From NCBI GenBank assembly GCA_030615975.1, contig JAUWYH010000025.1:1-11918 (forward strand): 11,918 bases of DNA, written 5' to 3'. Below the pieces are notes generated by a model. The model was given only the letters and a program-made list of their open reading frames with translations, had not been told where the DNA came from and did not search any database. The stretch's first letter is position 1, and every line of letters starts with the position of its first letter. This document shows positions 1-7,300 of the stretch, in pieces. The stretch comes from Candidatus Aminicenantota bacterium. Lineage in GTDB: Bacteria > Acidobacteriota > Aminicenantia > Aminicenantales > Aminicenantaceae. The translations under genes were made by a program, and so were the position numbers.

Positions 1-24
1 ATGATAATCATTTTTCTGTCTCAT
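1..24 (-). CDS. Possible start of an unidentified gene running off the left edge
   Basis: Only eight codons are inside the window (MRQKNDYH), so no function can be assigned. The reason for listing it is the start signal. On the minus strand an AGAGAGG (29-35) lies four bases before an ATG (22-24). The hydrophobic open frame upstream ends at a TGA at 8-10, overlapping this start by 17 bases, the arrangement of translationally coupled genes. It could equally be a chance Shine-Dalgarno in AT-rich sequence. Confidence 0.3.
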
Positions 25-127
25 TGCACCTCTCTTTTTTACGGACAAATAATTGTTCCTTTATTAAAGAAGCCAGCAGAATAACTAATTCTCCTATTAT
101 AGCTAAGATTCCAACTTTTAAAAACAA
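8..127 (-). CDS. Candidate small membrane peptide or fragment
   Basis: An open frame on the minus strand reads from a TAA inside the upstream oxidoreductase remnant down to a TGA at 8-10. The only usual start codon in it is a TTG at 125-127, giving 39 residues: a hydrophobic stretch containing LAIIGELVILLASLI, then a basic tail with RKKER. That is the shape of a single membrane segment with a positive cytoplasmic end. There is no recognisable family and no clear Shine-Dalgarno. T-rich DNA reads as hydrophobic residues by chance, so this may be an artefact. It could also be the tail of a gene whose front was lost. The overlap with the next possible start at 24 is its main support. Confidence 0.25.
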   Translation of the reverse strand: MFLKVGILAIIGELVILLASLIKEQLFVRKKERCNETEK

Positions 128-275
128 AAAGAAAACGAAAAGAATTTTACAAAATGATACAAGTAATTTGTCGGCGTCACGGGATAACTCACAAAAACTT
201 TAGCACCAGCGTTCACGCAAGATTCAATCATAATCCGCGAACCATCTATTAGCACTCGTTTGTTTTTTTTGGCAT
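118..275 (-). pseudogene. Truncated, frameshifted 2-oxoacid:ferredoxin oxidoreductase alpha subunit
   Basis: The family oxidises 2-oxoacids (pyruvate, 2-oxoglutarate and others) to acyl-CoA with reduction of ferredoxin, as part of a multi-subunit complex in anaerobes. The minus-strand frame contains RVLIDGSRIMIESCVNAGAK followed by VFVSYPVTPTNYLY. This matches the opening of the alpha subunit, where a glycine/alanine-rich helix leads to the YPxTP motif next to the thiamine-diphosphate site. Homology stops about 45 codons in, and the frame ends at a TAA at 118-120, whereas the full family is several hundred residues. An ATG at 273-275 with a GAGG four bases upstream looks like the original start. 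It is out of frame with the homologous region, because the A run at 263-270 (as T on the plus strand) has eight bases and nine would restore the frame. It lies 15 bases after purC, so it was probably co-transcribed. Either a relic or an assembly error. Confidence 0.6.
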
Positions 276-290
276 GAATCCTCTTCTTTT

Positions 291-1313
291 TTATAAGAAA
301 TTCCTGATTTCTTTTAGAATTTCTTTCAAAGAAGGCACATCTTTGAACCATTCTTTTTCGGTAATTTCATTGGTACAGGCACAATAAATCTGAGAAATTA
401 ACAGTTTCAATCGAGGAGGTAAAGGTTCTGGAGTTAACCTGCATATCTCTTTCCAGCGCTGCCTATCCTTATTCTTTGCTTCCTCAACTGCCTGATACCA
501 TGCCGTGTTGCGGTAGTATACTCGTGCTATTTCCTTGCTTACAGGCAATCCATCGAATGTAAAACGGCACTCATCCAATGTGCCCAGGACATCAACCAGC
601 ATCAAACGGCGTTCGCGGTCAAAGCCGACTTCTATCTTTCCGTCTTCATTTACCAGTCCTATCTTTGAAAATTCATCGGTTATAAGATCATTGACTGTGT
701 TTGTGAGGTTTTTTAATTCGATTATTTCCTCATCATTTAAACCCGAGATTTGTTGGGCTTCCACCCAGGTTAAGTACCTATCCGTTATCTCCAGTTTGGT
801 GGAAACATCCAAGATTGGTGCATCCAATTCCTGGTTGGGACGAGGCTCACTATCCAAGCCCAAATCCTGGGGCTTTATCTCTCCATCTTTCAGGCGTTTA
901 AAAACACTACTCCCGGGAGGCAAATAATTCCTGTAAATCACTTCAAGAGGTATTAAGAAATTTCCTTTTTCTTTTTGGTATATTGAATAGTCGTATTGAT
1001 CGTCTTTAAATTCTGGATTTATTACGCGTAACAATTTGATTTCCATCGTGGATGTGGGCTTCTTAATCTCAGAGAGTTTTTTAGCCTTCTCTTCCTCTAC
1101 CAGTCCTATGTAATGGGTAGGAATACCTCTTCCTTCAAGTTTTTCAAAAAAATGGGCACCAAGGAGTGCGATGGACGCTCCTTTAAAAGAAATATGATCG
1201 GGCATTTCTCCCCAGTCGAACACTGAGTACCTGTTAGAGAAGAAGAACCTTGCTTGCCCAGGGTTTTCAAGCGTTGCTCTTTTTAAAATATTAAGGTCTT
1301 TTACACTACCCAC
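291..1313 (-). CDS. purC: Phosphoribosylaminoimidazole-succinocarboxamide synthase (SAICAR synthetase)
   Basis: PurC joins aspartate to carboxyaminoimidazole ribotide using ATP, a middle step of de novo purine synthesis in the cytoplasm. The N-terminal part carries FSNRYSVFDWGEMPD (about residues 25-39), which binds nucleotide in this family, then GIPTHYIGL. The SAICAR signature region is IPLEVIYRNYLPPGSS (about 121-136). The C-terminal half has GKIEVGFD and VDVLGTLDECRF, then SKEIARVYYR. At 340 residues it is longer than the compact ~240-residue E. coli type and resembles the longer form of some archaea and deep-branching bacteria. I place the start at GTG 1311-1313: AGGAGG (1320-1325) sits six bases before it. 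The in-frame ATGs at 1329-1334 lie upstream of that Shine-Dalgarno. PurE-like debris lies directly upstream and an oxidoreductase relic directly downstream. Most homologues I know read DE where this has DV, which may be a lineage difference. Confidence 0.9.
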   Translation of the reverse strand: MGSVKDLNILKRATLENPGQARFFFSNRYSVFDWGEMPDHISFKGASIALLGAHFFEKLEGRGIPTHYIGLVEEEKAKKLSEIKKPTSTMEIKLLRVINPEFKDDQYDYSIYQKEKGNFLIPLEVIYRNYLPPGSSVFKRLKDGEIKPQDLGLDSEPRPNQELDAPILDVSTKLEITDRYLTWVEAQQISGLNDEEIIELKNLTNTVNDLITDEFSKIGLVNEDGKIEVGFDRERRLMLVDVLGTLDECRFTFDGLPVSKEIARVYYRNTAWYQAVEEAKNKDRQRWKEICRLTPEPLPPRLKLLISQIYCACTNEITEKEWFKDVPSLKEILKEIRNFL

Positions 1314-1483
1314 TTTGCACCTCCTGATCATCATTGTCTAAGGCTTCTTTCACTTCGCTTTGATATGAATTTACTTTTTCTTGAATGCGCTCATCACGCA
1401 ACCCTAAGAGCGCTTTCTATTCCAAATCTGTCCAAGGCTGCCGCAATTCGTGCGATTCGGAGATCCCACACATAATAATCAAC
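1306..1483 (-). pseudogene. Debris resembling purE, immediately upstream of purC
   Basis: No intact gene exists here, but two adjacent open segments look like pieces of PurE, the carboxyaminoimidazole ribotide mutase that acts just before PurC. Segment one (1394-1483) contains ARIAAALDRFGIESALRVA and then two stops. It resembles the PurE N-terminal pattern in which a helix leads to FGI and RVxSAH. Segment two (1306-1416, another frame) reads LLGLRDERIQEKVNSYQSEV and an acidic tail to a TAG that overlaps the purC start by eight bases. It resembles the PurE C-terminal helix. Together these suggest a gene with most of its middle deleted and the frame lost. A third frame just upstream has LIIM followed by SESH, reminiscent of the glycine-rich PurE start. 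The purE-purC order is common, which supports the reading. Each segment is short, so the identification is tentative. Confidence 0.45.
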
Positions 1484-1652
1484 CTAAGATTCAATCTCAA
1501 GTTTTTTAAGCTATGCTTGTAAAAAAAAATCCTGACAAGTGCCTGACGACTATTTAGAAATTCCCAATTTAAGGATATCTTAACTCTTTTTTAAATTCAC
1601 TGATAATTTTTCGTCATTTAATGTTTGAAGTTATTCTGGAGTCGTAATAAAA

Positions 1653-1689
1653 TATAATTCATAAAATTTCAAAAAGTGAGGAAATAATA
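1653..1689 (+). promoter_or_regulatory. Likely promoter -10 and ribosome binding site of maeB
   Basis: A perfect TATAAT lies at 1653-1658, giving a short leader before the maeB ATG at 1690. GAGGA at 1678-1682 is seven bases from that ATG. No good -35 hexamer sits 16-18 bases upstream: TTGAAG at 1625-1630 is 22 bases away. The -10 may therefore depend on an activator or be chance in AT-rich DNA. Confidence 0.4.
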
Positions 1690-3942
1690 ATGGCCATAAG
1701 AAAAGAAGAAGCGTTAGAATATCATTCTAGAGGACGAAAAGGTAAAATAGAGGTTTGCTCTACAAAACCTTGTTTTACTCAAAGGGACCTATCCTTAGCT
1801 TATACTCCTGGAGTGGCTGAGCCCTGCCGCGAAATTGAAAAATCTCCTGAGGAGGCTTACATCTATACTGCGAAAGGGAATTTGGTGGCAGTGATCTCTA
1901 ACGGTACTGCTGTGCTCGGCCTAGGGAATATAGGTGCTCTGGCTGGAAAACCTGTGATGGAAGGGAAGGGAGTCCTCTTCAAAAGATTCGCAGATATTGA
2001 TGTTTTCGATATTGAAGTGAACTCTGAGGATCCTGATGAAGTGATTAAAGTGGTGAAGCTTCTGGAGCCGACATTTGGAGGAATTAACTTAGAAGATATT
2101 AAAGCACCCGAATGCTTCAAAATTGAAGAGACCTTGATAAAGGAATTAAACATCCCTGTTTTCCACGACGATCAGCATGGAACAGCGATTATCTCTGGAG
2201 CCGGGCTCCTCAATGCACTTGAACTTCAGAAAAAGCAGATAGACAATGTGAGAATTGTGATTAATGGAGCTGGAGCTTCTGGGATCGCAGTCGCTAATTT
2301 GTATGTTGAATTGGGAGTTAAGCATAAAAACATCATCATGTGCGACTCTAAAGGTGTGATATACAAAGGAAGAGAGAAGGGCATGAATCCCTATAAGGAA
2401 AAATATGCTCAGGAAACCAAGCTGAGAATTCTTGCTGACGCTATGAAGGGAGCTGATGTATTTGTGGGGGTTTCTGTGGCAGATGTGGTGACAAAAGAAA
2501 TGATAGCCTCCATGAATGAACGGCCAATAGTATTTGCTATGGCTAACCCTGACCCTGAGATAAAATACGAAGATGCGACCAGCGTGAGAAAAGACCTTAT
2601 AATGGCGACGGGCCGCTCGGATTATCCCAATCAAATAAATAATGTACTCGGCTTTCCTTTTATCTTCAGGGGAGCTCTTGACGTGAGAGCATCTGCAATT
2701 AATATGGAAATGAAAATCGCAGCTTCCCATGCTTTGGCCGATTTAGCCAAGGAAGATGTGCCTGATTCGGTGATCCAGGCATATGGAAATCAAAAGATAA
2801 TATTTGGACCAGATTACATTATTCCAAAGCCTTTTGACCCTAGAGTGCTCATCTGGGAAGCCTCAGCTGTAGCCAAAGCAGCCATGGAGACTGGAGTCGC
2901 TCGAAAACAGATTGATATCGAAGAATATAAACATCAGTTAGAAGCGCGCTTAGGGAAGCAAAAAGAAATGATGCGGATTTTCATCAACAAAGCAAAAACC
3001 AGCCCAAAGAGAATTGTCTTTCCTGAAGGAAATGAGGAAAAGATTCTCCGTGCCTGCCAGGCTATCATCGACGAAGGAATTGCCAAGCCTATCCTATTAG
3101 GAAAAAAAGATGTCATTACTCAGAAAGTAAAGGAACTCAGTTTAGAAATTCTCGATAACATTGAGATTATTGAGCCTGCAAAATATCCAGGATTCGATGA
3201 ATATATGGAGGCATTTTTCCAGATGAGACAGAGAAAGGGAATAACAAGGGTGGAAGCTGAAGAAACCTTGAAAAATCCTAACTACTTTGGCTCATTGATG
3301 GTTCACATGGGAGATGCCGATTGTCTGGTTTCGGGTTTAAACATGCACTATCCAGAAACGATTCGGCCTGCTTTACAGGTTGTTAAAATAAAACCAGAAT
3401 TAAACGTAGTTTCTGGTCTGTACATGATGATTTTTAAAGACGACATCATGTTTTTTGCTGATGCAACCGTCAATATTGAGCCTGACTCTGAAGATCTGGC
3501 AGAAATTGCAATCAACGCAGCTGAAACTGCGCGCCGATTCGGCGTGGAACCAAAAGTGGCTATGCTTTCCTTCTCCAATTTTGGCAGTACCCGTCATCCG
3601 CTGTCAGAAAAAGTGAAGAAAGCAGTGGAAATCGTAAAGCAGAAGATGCCCGATTTAATTATTGACGGGGAGATGCAGGCTGATACAGCCGTTGTCCCCG
3701 AGATATTGAACTCAACTTATCCCTTCAGCAGATTGAAGGAAAAAGCGAATGTTTTGATTTTCCCTGATCTCCAATCGGGAAATATTGCCTATAAGTTAAT
3801 AGAGAGACTGAGTGGTGCAAAAGCAGTTGGCCCTATCCTCATGGGAATGAATAAACCAGTCCATGTATTGCAAAGAGGAGCTTCAGTAGACGACATTGTT
3901 AATCTGGCAGCTATTGCTGTGGTAGACGCTCAAAAACTTTAA
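1690..3942 (+). CDS. maeB: NADP-dependent malic enzyme fused to a phosphotransacetylase-like domain
   Basis: It oxidatively decarboxylates malate to pyruvate, supplying NAD(P)H and linking the TCA branch to pyruvate. The 750-residue length matches the fused MaeB type. The malic domain holds the catalytic tyrosine in SLAYTPGVAEPC (Y38), the catalytic lysine in EGKGVLFKRFADIDVFDIEV (K93), and metal ligands in GGINLEDIKAPECF (E135, D136) and FHDDQHGT (D161). A Rossmann fold follows with GAGASG at 193-198. From about residue 430 to the end is the phosphotransacetylase-like domain, with FPEGNEEKI, GSLMVHMGDADCLVSGLN and LIFPDLQSGNIAYKL. In characterised MaeB proteins this domain has no transacetylase activity and mediates acetyl-CoA regulation and oligomerisation; that is family knowledge, not visible here. 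The ATG has a GAGGA seven bases upstream. The gene converges with polA across a 144-base gap and looks monocistronic. Confidence 0.95.
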   Translation: MAIRKEEALEYHSRGRKGKIEVCSTKPCFTQRDLSLAYTPGVAEPCREIEKSPEEAYIYTAKGNLVAVISNGTAVLGLGNIGALAGKPVMEGKGVLFKRFADIDVFDIEVNSEDPDEVIKVVKLLEPTFGGINLEDIKAPECFKIEETLIKELNIPVFHDDQHGTAIISGAGLLNALELQKKQIDNVRIVINGAGASGIAVANLYVELGVKHKNIIMCDSKGVIYKGREKGMNPYKEKYAQETKLRILADAMKGADVFVGVSVADVVTKEMIASMNERPIVFAMANPDPEIKYEDATSVRKDLIMATGRSDYPNQINNVLGFPFIFRGALDVRASAINMEMKIAASHALADLAKEDVPDSVIQAYGNQKIIFGPDYIIPKPFDPRVLIWEASAVAKAAMETGVARKQIDIEEYKHQLEARLGKQKEMMRIFINKAKTSPKRIVFPEGNEEKILRACQAIIDEGIAKPILLGKKDVITQKVKELSLEILDNIEIIEPAKYPGFDEYMEAFFQMRQRKGITRVEAEETLKNPNYFGSLMVHMGDADCLVSGLNMHYPETIRPALQVVKIKPELNVVSGLYMMIFKDDIMFFADATVNIEPDSEDLAEIAINAAETARRFGVEPKVAMLSFSNFGSTRHPLSEKVKKAVEIVKQKMPDLIIDGEMQADTAVVPEILNSTYPFSRLKEKANVLIFPDLQSGNIAYKLIERLSGAKAVGPILMGMNKPVHVLQRGASVDDIVNLAAIAVVDAQKL

Positions 3943-4086
3943 TTGGTTCTGTTTCCGAGTATTTGCTGGGATATGCCTCCAATTTTTCGTACTATTTAGA
4001 GGGTTATTTTTCGTTAGCATCTCAGCTTGATAATTTACCTTTCACTTTTAATTTTTATATCAAAAAAAGTTGCCTGTCCTCTTTTT
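3943..4086. other. Convergent gap between maeB and polA with no clear terminator
   Basis: Both genes end facing this 144-base AT-rich gap, where a bidirectional terminator would be expected. I found no GC-rich hairpin followed by a T run on either strand; there is only a run of A at about 4063-4069 without a stem. Termination may be Rho-dependent or the transcripts may overlap. Confidence 0.5.
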
Positions 4087-6762
4087 TCATTTCGCCTCGG
4101 CCCAGTTTATTCCCCAGCCAAGATGGACTTTTAACGGGACCTTTAGGGGGAAGACGCGCTCCAGCCTTTCCTGAACAAGGCCTTCCATTTCGTCTCTTTC
4201 TTTATCCGGAACCTCAAAGACAAGCTCATCATGAACCTGAAGAATCATCTTGGATTTTAGGCCTCTGCTTTTGATTTCACGCCAGATGTCAATCATCGCC
4301 TTTTTCATTAGATCAGCCGCAGTTCCTTGAATCGGAGTGTTCAGGGCGATACGACGGCCAGCCTGTTGAGTCAATTTATCTTTATGCTGCAGTTCAGGCA
4401 CCTGTCGTTTTCTTCCGAAAAGGGTCTCTGAATAACCCTTTTCTTGGGCCTCTTTTACTCTCTTTTCCAGGAACTCTTCCACTTTGGGATATTTTTCATA
4501 GTAGAGATTGATAAATTTCTGGGCTTCAGAAATAGACGTTTCAATTTCCTTTGCCAAGGAAAAGGCAGAAGCTCCATAAATAATACTGAAATTGATGATT
4601 TTAGCTCTTCGCCGCTGTTCTTCTTTCGAAATAGAGGAAGAGTCTCCGAAGACTCGAGAGGCTGTTTTCTGGTGAATATCGCGGTCTTTGAGAAATGTAT
4701 CCATTAAGGAGGGATCTTCAGAAAGATGGGCAAGGACTCTGAGCTCTATTTGGGAGTAGTCTGCAGAAAGAAAAAGATGATTTTCCTCTGGAATGAAGGC
4801 TTGTCGGAATCTTCGCCCTAATTCGCCTCTTACCGGAATGTTCTGGAGATTCGGGTCACTGCTCGAAAGCCTTCCGGTTGCGGTTACTGTTTGGTTATAG
4901 GAAGTGTGGATTCTTCCTGTTTCAGGGTTAAGAAGAAGGGGGAGGGAGTCGGCATAAGTTGATTTCAGTTTGGCAAGCTGCCTGTATTCCAGCGCATATT
5001 TGGCAATAGGATATTTTATTGCCAGATCCTGGAGAATGGCGAAACTTGTAGAATATCCCCTGGTTATCTTTGTTCTCCTTGAGGGAGGAAGATTCATTTT
5101 ATCGAAAAGAATATGGCCAAGCTGTTGAGGGGAGTTCAGGTTAAATTCTTCACCGCAGATTTCATATATTTTTTTCTTTAGGCGATCAAGATCAAACTGA
5201 AGCTCGGATGAGAGGTTTTTTAGGGCATCAGTGTCAATTTTAATCCCCCACATCTCCATATCAGCCAGGACTTCGATAAGAGGAAGCTCAATTTCCTGGT
5301 AGAGTTTATCCAGTTTTTTTTCTTTAACCTTCGGCCAGAGAAAGGAGCTGAGTTGAAGAGCCAAATCAGCATCCTGACACGCATAAGGAGCCACCTTCTT
5401 GATATCGACGGCATTTATGGTTACCTCGTTTTTTCCTTTGCCCACAATCTCGCTGTAGGGAATGGTTTTGACCTGAAGATAGGCTAAGGCAAGCTTGTTC
5501 AAGTTGTGCTTACCCCAGTTTGGTTCTAAAAGGTAGGAAAGAATCATAGTGTCAAAATCCATTCCGTTAACAGTAATTCCTTCTCTTTTTAGCACAATAT
5601 AATCATACTTAATGTTCTGTCCGATTTTCTTTATTCGAGGATCGGTGAGAACATCTTTGAGAAGAGCGAAAGCCTTCTCTTTTTGAATTTGTGGGGTAGC
5701 CTCTTTATAATCATGTCGAAGAGGAAGATAGAAAGCATGATGAGATTTTGTAGAAAATGAAAGGCCCACTAAACTAGCTCTTGAGGGGAAAGGGCTGTCT
5801 GTTTCTGTGTCGAGGGAGACAGATCTTGCCTTCTTTATCTCCGAAATAAGATGGCGGAGTTTTTCTTCTTTCAAGATGATAGTGTATTTTTTTTTAATCT
5901 TGTCCTTATCCGTCAAGTATTCTGATAAAAGGGAAGAAAATTCTAATTCCTGGAAGAGAGGGATGAGTTCTTTCAGGTTGGGTTCGGAGAAAGTGAAGTC
6001 TTCCAGGTTGAATTTTAAATAAAGGCCTTTTTCGATTGTTACCAATTGCTGGCTCAGTCGAAGCTTATCAAGATTCTGTTCGATTTTTTCACGCAGGCGC
6101 TCATTTTTAATTCGAGAAAGGTCTTTGAGTAGATTTTCGAGCGAACCAAATTCGCTGATGAGAGTTTTTGAAGTTTTTTCTCCGATTCCGGGAACTCCAG
6201 GGATGTTATCAGTGACGTCGCCCCATAGAGCAAGTACATCTATCACCTGGCTGGGGGTGACGCCGAAATGTTCCTTCACCTTTTTTTCATCCAGGTATAT
6301 TTCTTTTATAGGATTGTAGACAGTAGTTAGCCCATCAACAAGCTGCAGAAGGTCTTTATCGTGGGTAACGATAACCGAATGGATGTTTTGAGCTGAGGCA
6401 TGGCGAGCAAGGCTTCCAAGGACATCATCCGCTTCGTAATTTTCAATTTCAAAAAATGGAATACTCAGGGTTTTGATGATTTTTTTTAAAATTGGAATTT
6501 GGACGACTAAATCCTCTGGCATGGGTTTACGGTGAGCTTTATATTCTTTGAAAGCTTCATGACGGATGGTCGGCCCTTTCGCATCAAAAACAATTCCAAG
6601 GTAGAGTGGTTTTTCCTTTTCTTTGAGCTTTCTGAGCATGGCGAGGAAACCATAGATGGCATTGGTTGGGAAGCCTTTAGAGGTAGAAAGACGTTTGATA
6701 GCATAGTAGGAGCGGTAGAGAAGAGAATTGCCGTCGATGAGAAAAAGTTTTTTTTCACCCAT
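4087..6762 (-). CDS. polA: DNA polymerase I with 5'-3' and 3'-5' exonuclease domains
   Basis: It fills gaps and removes primers during replication and repair. With the start chosen here it is 891 residues, close to the E. coli length. The 5'-3' nuclease region opens with LFLIDGNSLLYRSYYA and has YEADDVLG, VVTHDKDLLQL and the helix-hairpin-helix TDNIPGVPGIGEKT. The proofreading domain is intact: DTET (D318, E320), GQNIKYD (D387) and YACQDAD (Y460, D464). Polymerase motif A is LSADYSQIELR (D668), motif B is RRAKIINFSIIYG with phenylalanine 725, and motif C is QVHDELVFEVP (H844, D845). The frame is open 23 codons further, to a GTG at 6831. I prefer ATG 6760-6762, because family members start just before the LxLIDGNS strand. 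Neither start has a clear Shine-Dalgarno, which is odd. It lies 83 bases downstream of the small unknown gene and probably shares its promoter. Confidence 0.96.
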   Translation of the reverse strand: MGEKKLFLIDGNSLLYRSYYAIKRLSTSKGFPTNAIYGFLAMLRKLKEKEKPLYLGIVFDAKGPTIRHEAFKEYKAHRKPMPEDLVVQIPILKKIIKTLSIPFFEIENYEADDVLGSLARHASAQNIHSVIVTHDKDLLQLVDGLTTVYNPIKEIYLDEKKVKEHFGVTPSQVIDVLALWGDVTDNIPGVPGIGEKTSKTLISEFGSLENLLKDLSRIKNERLREKIEQNLDKLRLSQQLVTIEKGLYLKFNLEDFTFSEPNLKELIPLFQELEFSSLLSEYLTDKDKIKKKYTIILKEEKLRHLISEIKKARSVSLDTETDSPFPSRASLVGLSFSTKSHHAFYLPLRHDYKEATPQIQKEKAFALLKDVLTDPRIKKIGQNIKYDYIVLKREGITVNGMDFDTMILSYLLEPNWGKHNLNKLALAYLQVKTIPYSEIVGKGKNEVTINAVDIKKVAPYACQDADLALQLSSFLWPKVKEKKLDKLYQEIELPLIEVLADMEMWGIKIDTDALKNLSSELQFDLDRLKKKIYEICGEEFNLNSPQQLGHILFDKMNLPPSRRTKITRGYSTSFAILQDLAIKYPIAKYALEYRQLAKLKSTYADSLPLLLNPETGRIHTSYNQTVTATGRLSSSDPNLQNIPVRGELGRRFRQAFIPEENHLFLSADYSQIELRVLAHLSEDPSLMDTFLKDRDIHQKTASRVFGDSSSISKEEQRRRAKIINFSIIYGASAFSLAKEIETSISEAQKFINLYYEKYPKVEEFLEKRVKEAQEKGYSETLFGRKRQVPELQHKDKLTQQAGRRIALNTPIQGTAADLMKKAMIDIWREIKSRGLKSKMILQVHDELVFEVPDKERDEMEGLVQERLERVFPLKVPLKVHLGWGINWAEAK

Positions 6763-6845
6763 TAAGAAGCTTTCAGACGATTTTTTTAGGCAAGAAACAA
6801 ATGTATTTCTTGGCTTTTGCCTTTTCTCCACGCTAGGAAATCTTT

Positions 6846-7127
6846 TTAAGAGGATTCTGGTTTTTTCTCTGAGGTCAAGAAATGATCAAATTTACCTTTC
6901 GATATTTCATGAAGAATTTTCTTGTGTTGTTCTTTTATAATTTCCGTGATTTTTTCTCCAAGATCAGGGCTGTCAAGATATGGGGTGTAGGAAGTTTTAC
7001 GGGAGACGAGGAGTTTTCCAGTGGTATAAACAAGAGTTTCAACATACTGAGCCTTAAATCCCTTATCTTGGGTCTGAATGTAGAGTGAAGTTCCTTTGTG
7101 TTCTATTTCCGTATTCAAGCCGCTCAT
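6846..7127 (-). CDS. Conserved small protein of unknown function upstream of polA
   Basis: The 93-residue product has no function I can name. Its N-terminal half reads LNTEIEHKGTSLYIQTQDKG followed by YVETLVYTTGKLLVSRKTSY. This pattern of short alternating strands recalls a small domain I have seen in deltaproteobacterial and acidobacterial hypothetical proteins (NTEI, then a QTED-like motif, then a KTxY motif). The second half, from about residue 53, is helical and charged, with EKITEIIKEQHKKILHEI. There is no signal peptide, membrane segment or cysteine pair, so a cytoplasmic protein is likely. The ATG has an AGAGG seven bases upstream and follows a strong promoter with a very short leader, which argues that the gene is real and transcribed. 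polA is the next gene on the strand. That does not by itself imply a role in replication. Confidence 0.75.
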   Translation of the reverse strand: MSGLNTEIEHKGTSLYIQTQDKGFKAQYVETLVYTTGKLLVSRKTSYTPYLDSPDLGEKITEIIKEQHKKILHEISKGKFDHFLTSEKKPESS

Positions 7128-7153
7128 TCAAACGCCTCTTCTTTCTTTAAATT

Positions 7154-7181
7154 ATTATACTAATAACTGTTGATTTATCAA
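7154..7181 (-). promoter_or_regulatory. Sigma-70-type promoter for the small gene and polA
   Basis: Read on the minus strand, TTGATA (7176-7181) and a perfect TATAAT (7154-7159) are separated by 16 bases. The expected start, near 7147, leaves roughly 20 bases before the ATG at 7127, room for its AGAGG. This is a near-consensus housekeeping promoter in the right place. Confidence 0.7.
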
Positions 7182-7300
7182 GTCTTCAGGGGACCTATGA
7201 AAAATAGTGTTGTAAAGAAGTGACAATGGATTCAAGCTTTTTTTCTATATAATTATAATACTTATCAAATTCTGACTACGCTTCGTTATACCGCACTTTT

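Noticed and set aside
1502..1525. Hairpin of T-rich and A-rich arms around AAGC-TAT-GCTT, as a terminator
   Set aside because: Only four perfect pairs are adjacent to the loop. The T run precedes the stem on the minus strand, and on the plus strand A follows instead of T. It also lies between divergent units where no terminator is needed.
1566..1597. AATTTAA and TTAAATT inverted repeat plus a near-palindrome at 1569-1583 upstream of maeB
   Set aside because: These are pure AT repeats in very AT-rich DNA with an 18-base loop. They are not distinguishable from chance without comparative data.
2146..2730. A 194-codon open frame on the minus strand
   Set aside because: It lies wholly inside maeB, whose motifs are unambiguous. 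The antisense product has no recognisable features.
3963..4274. A 103-codon plus-strand frame after maeB
   Set aside because: It has no Shine-Dalgarno, and most of it is antisense to the conserved C-terminus of polA.
7248..7259. Two overlapping TATAAT-like boxes
   Set aside because: The best partner, TTCAAG at 7231-7236, matches the -35 consensus poorly, and no gene starts nearby downstream.
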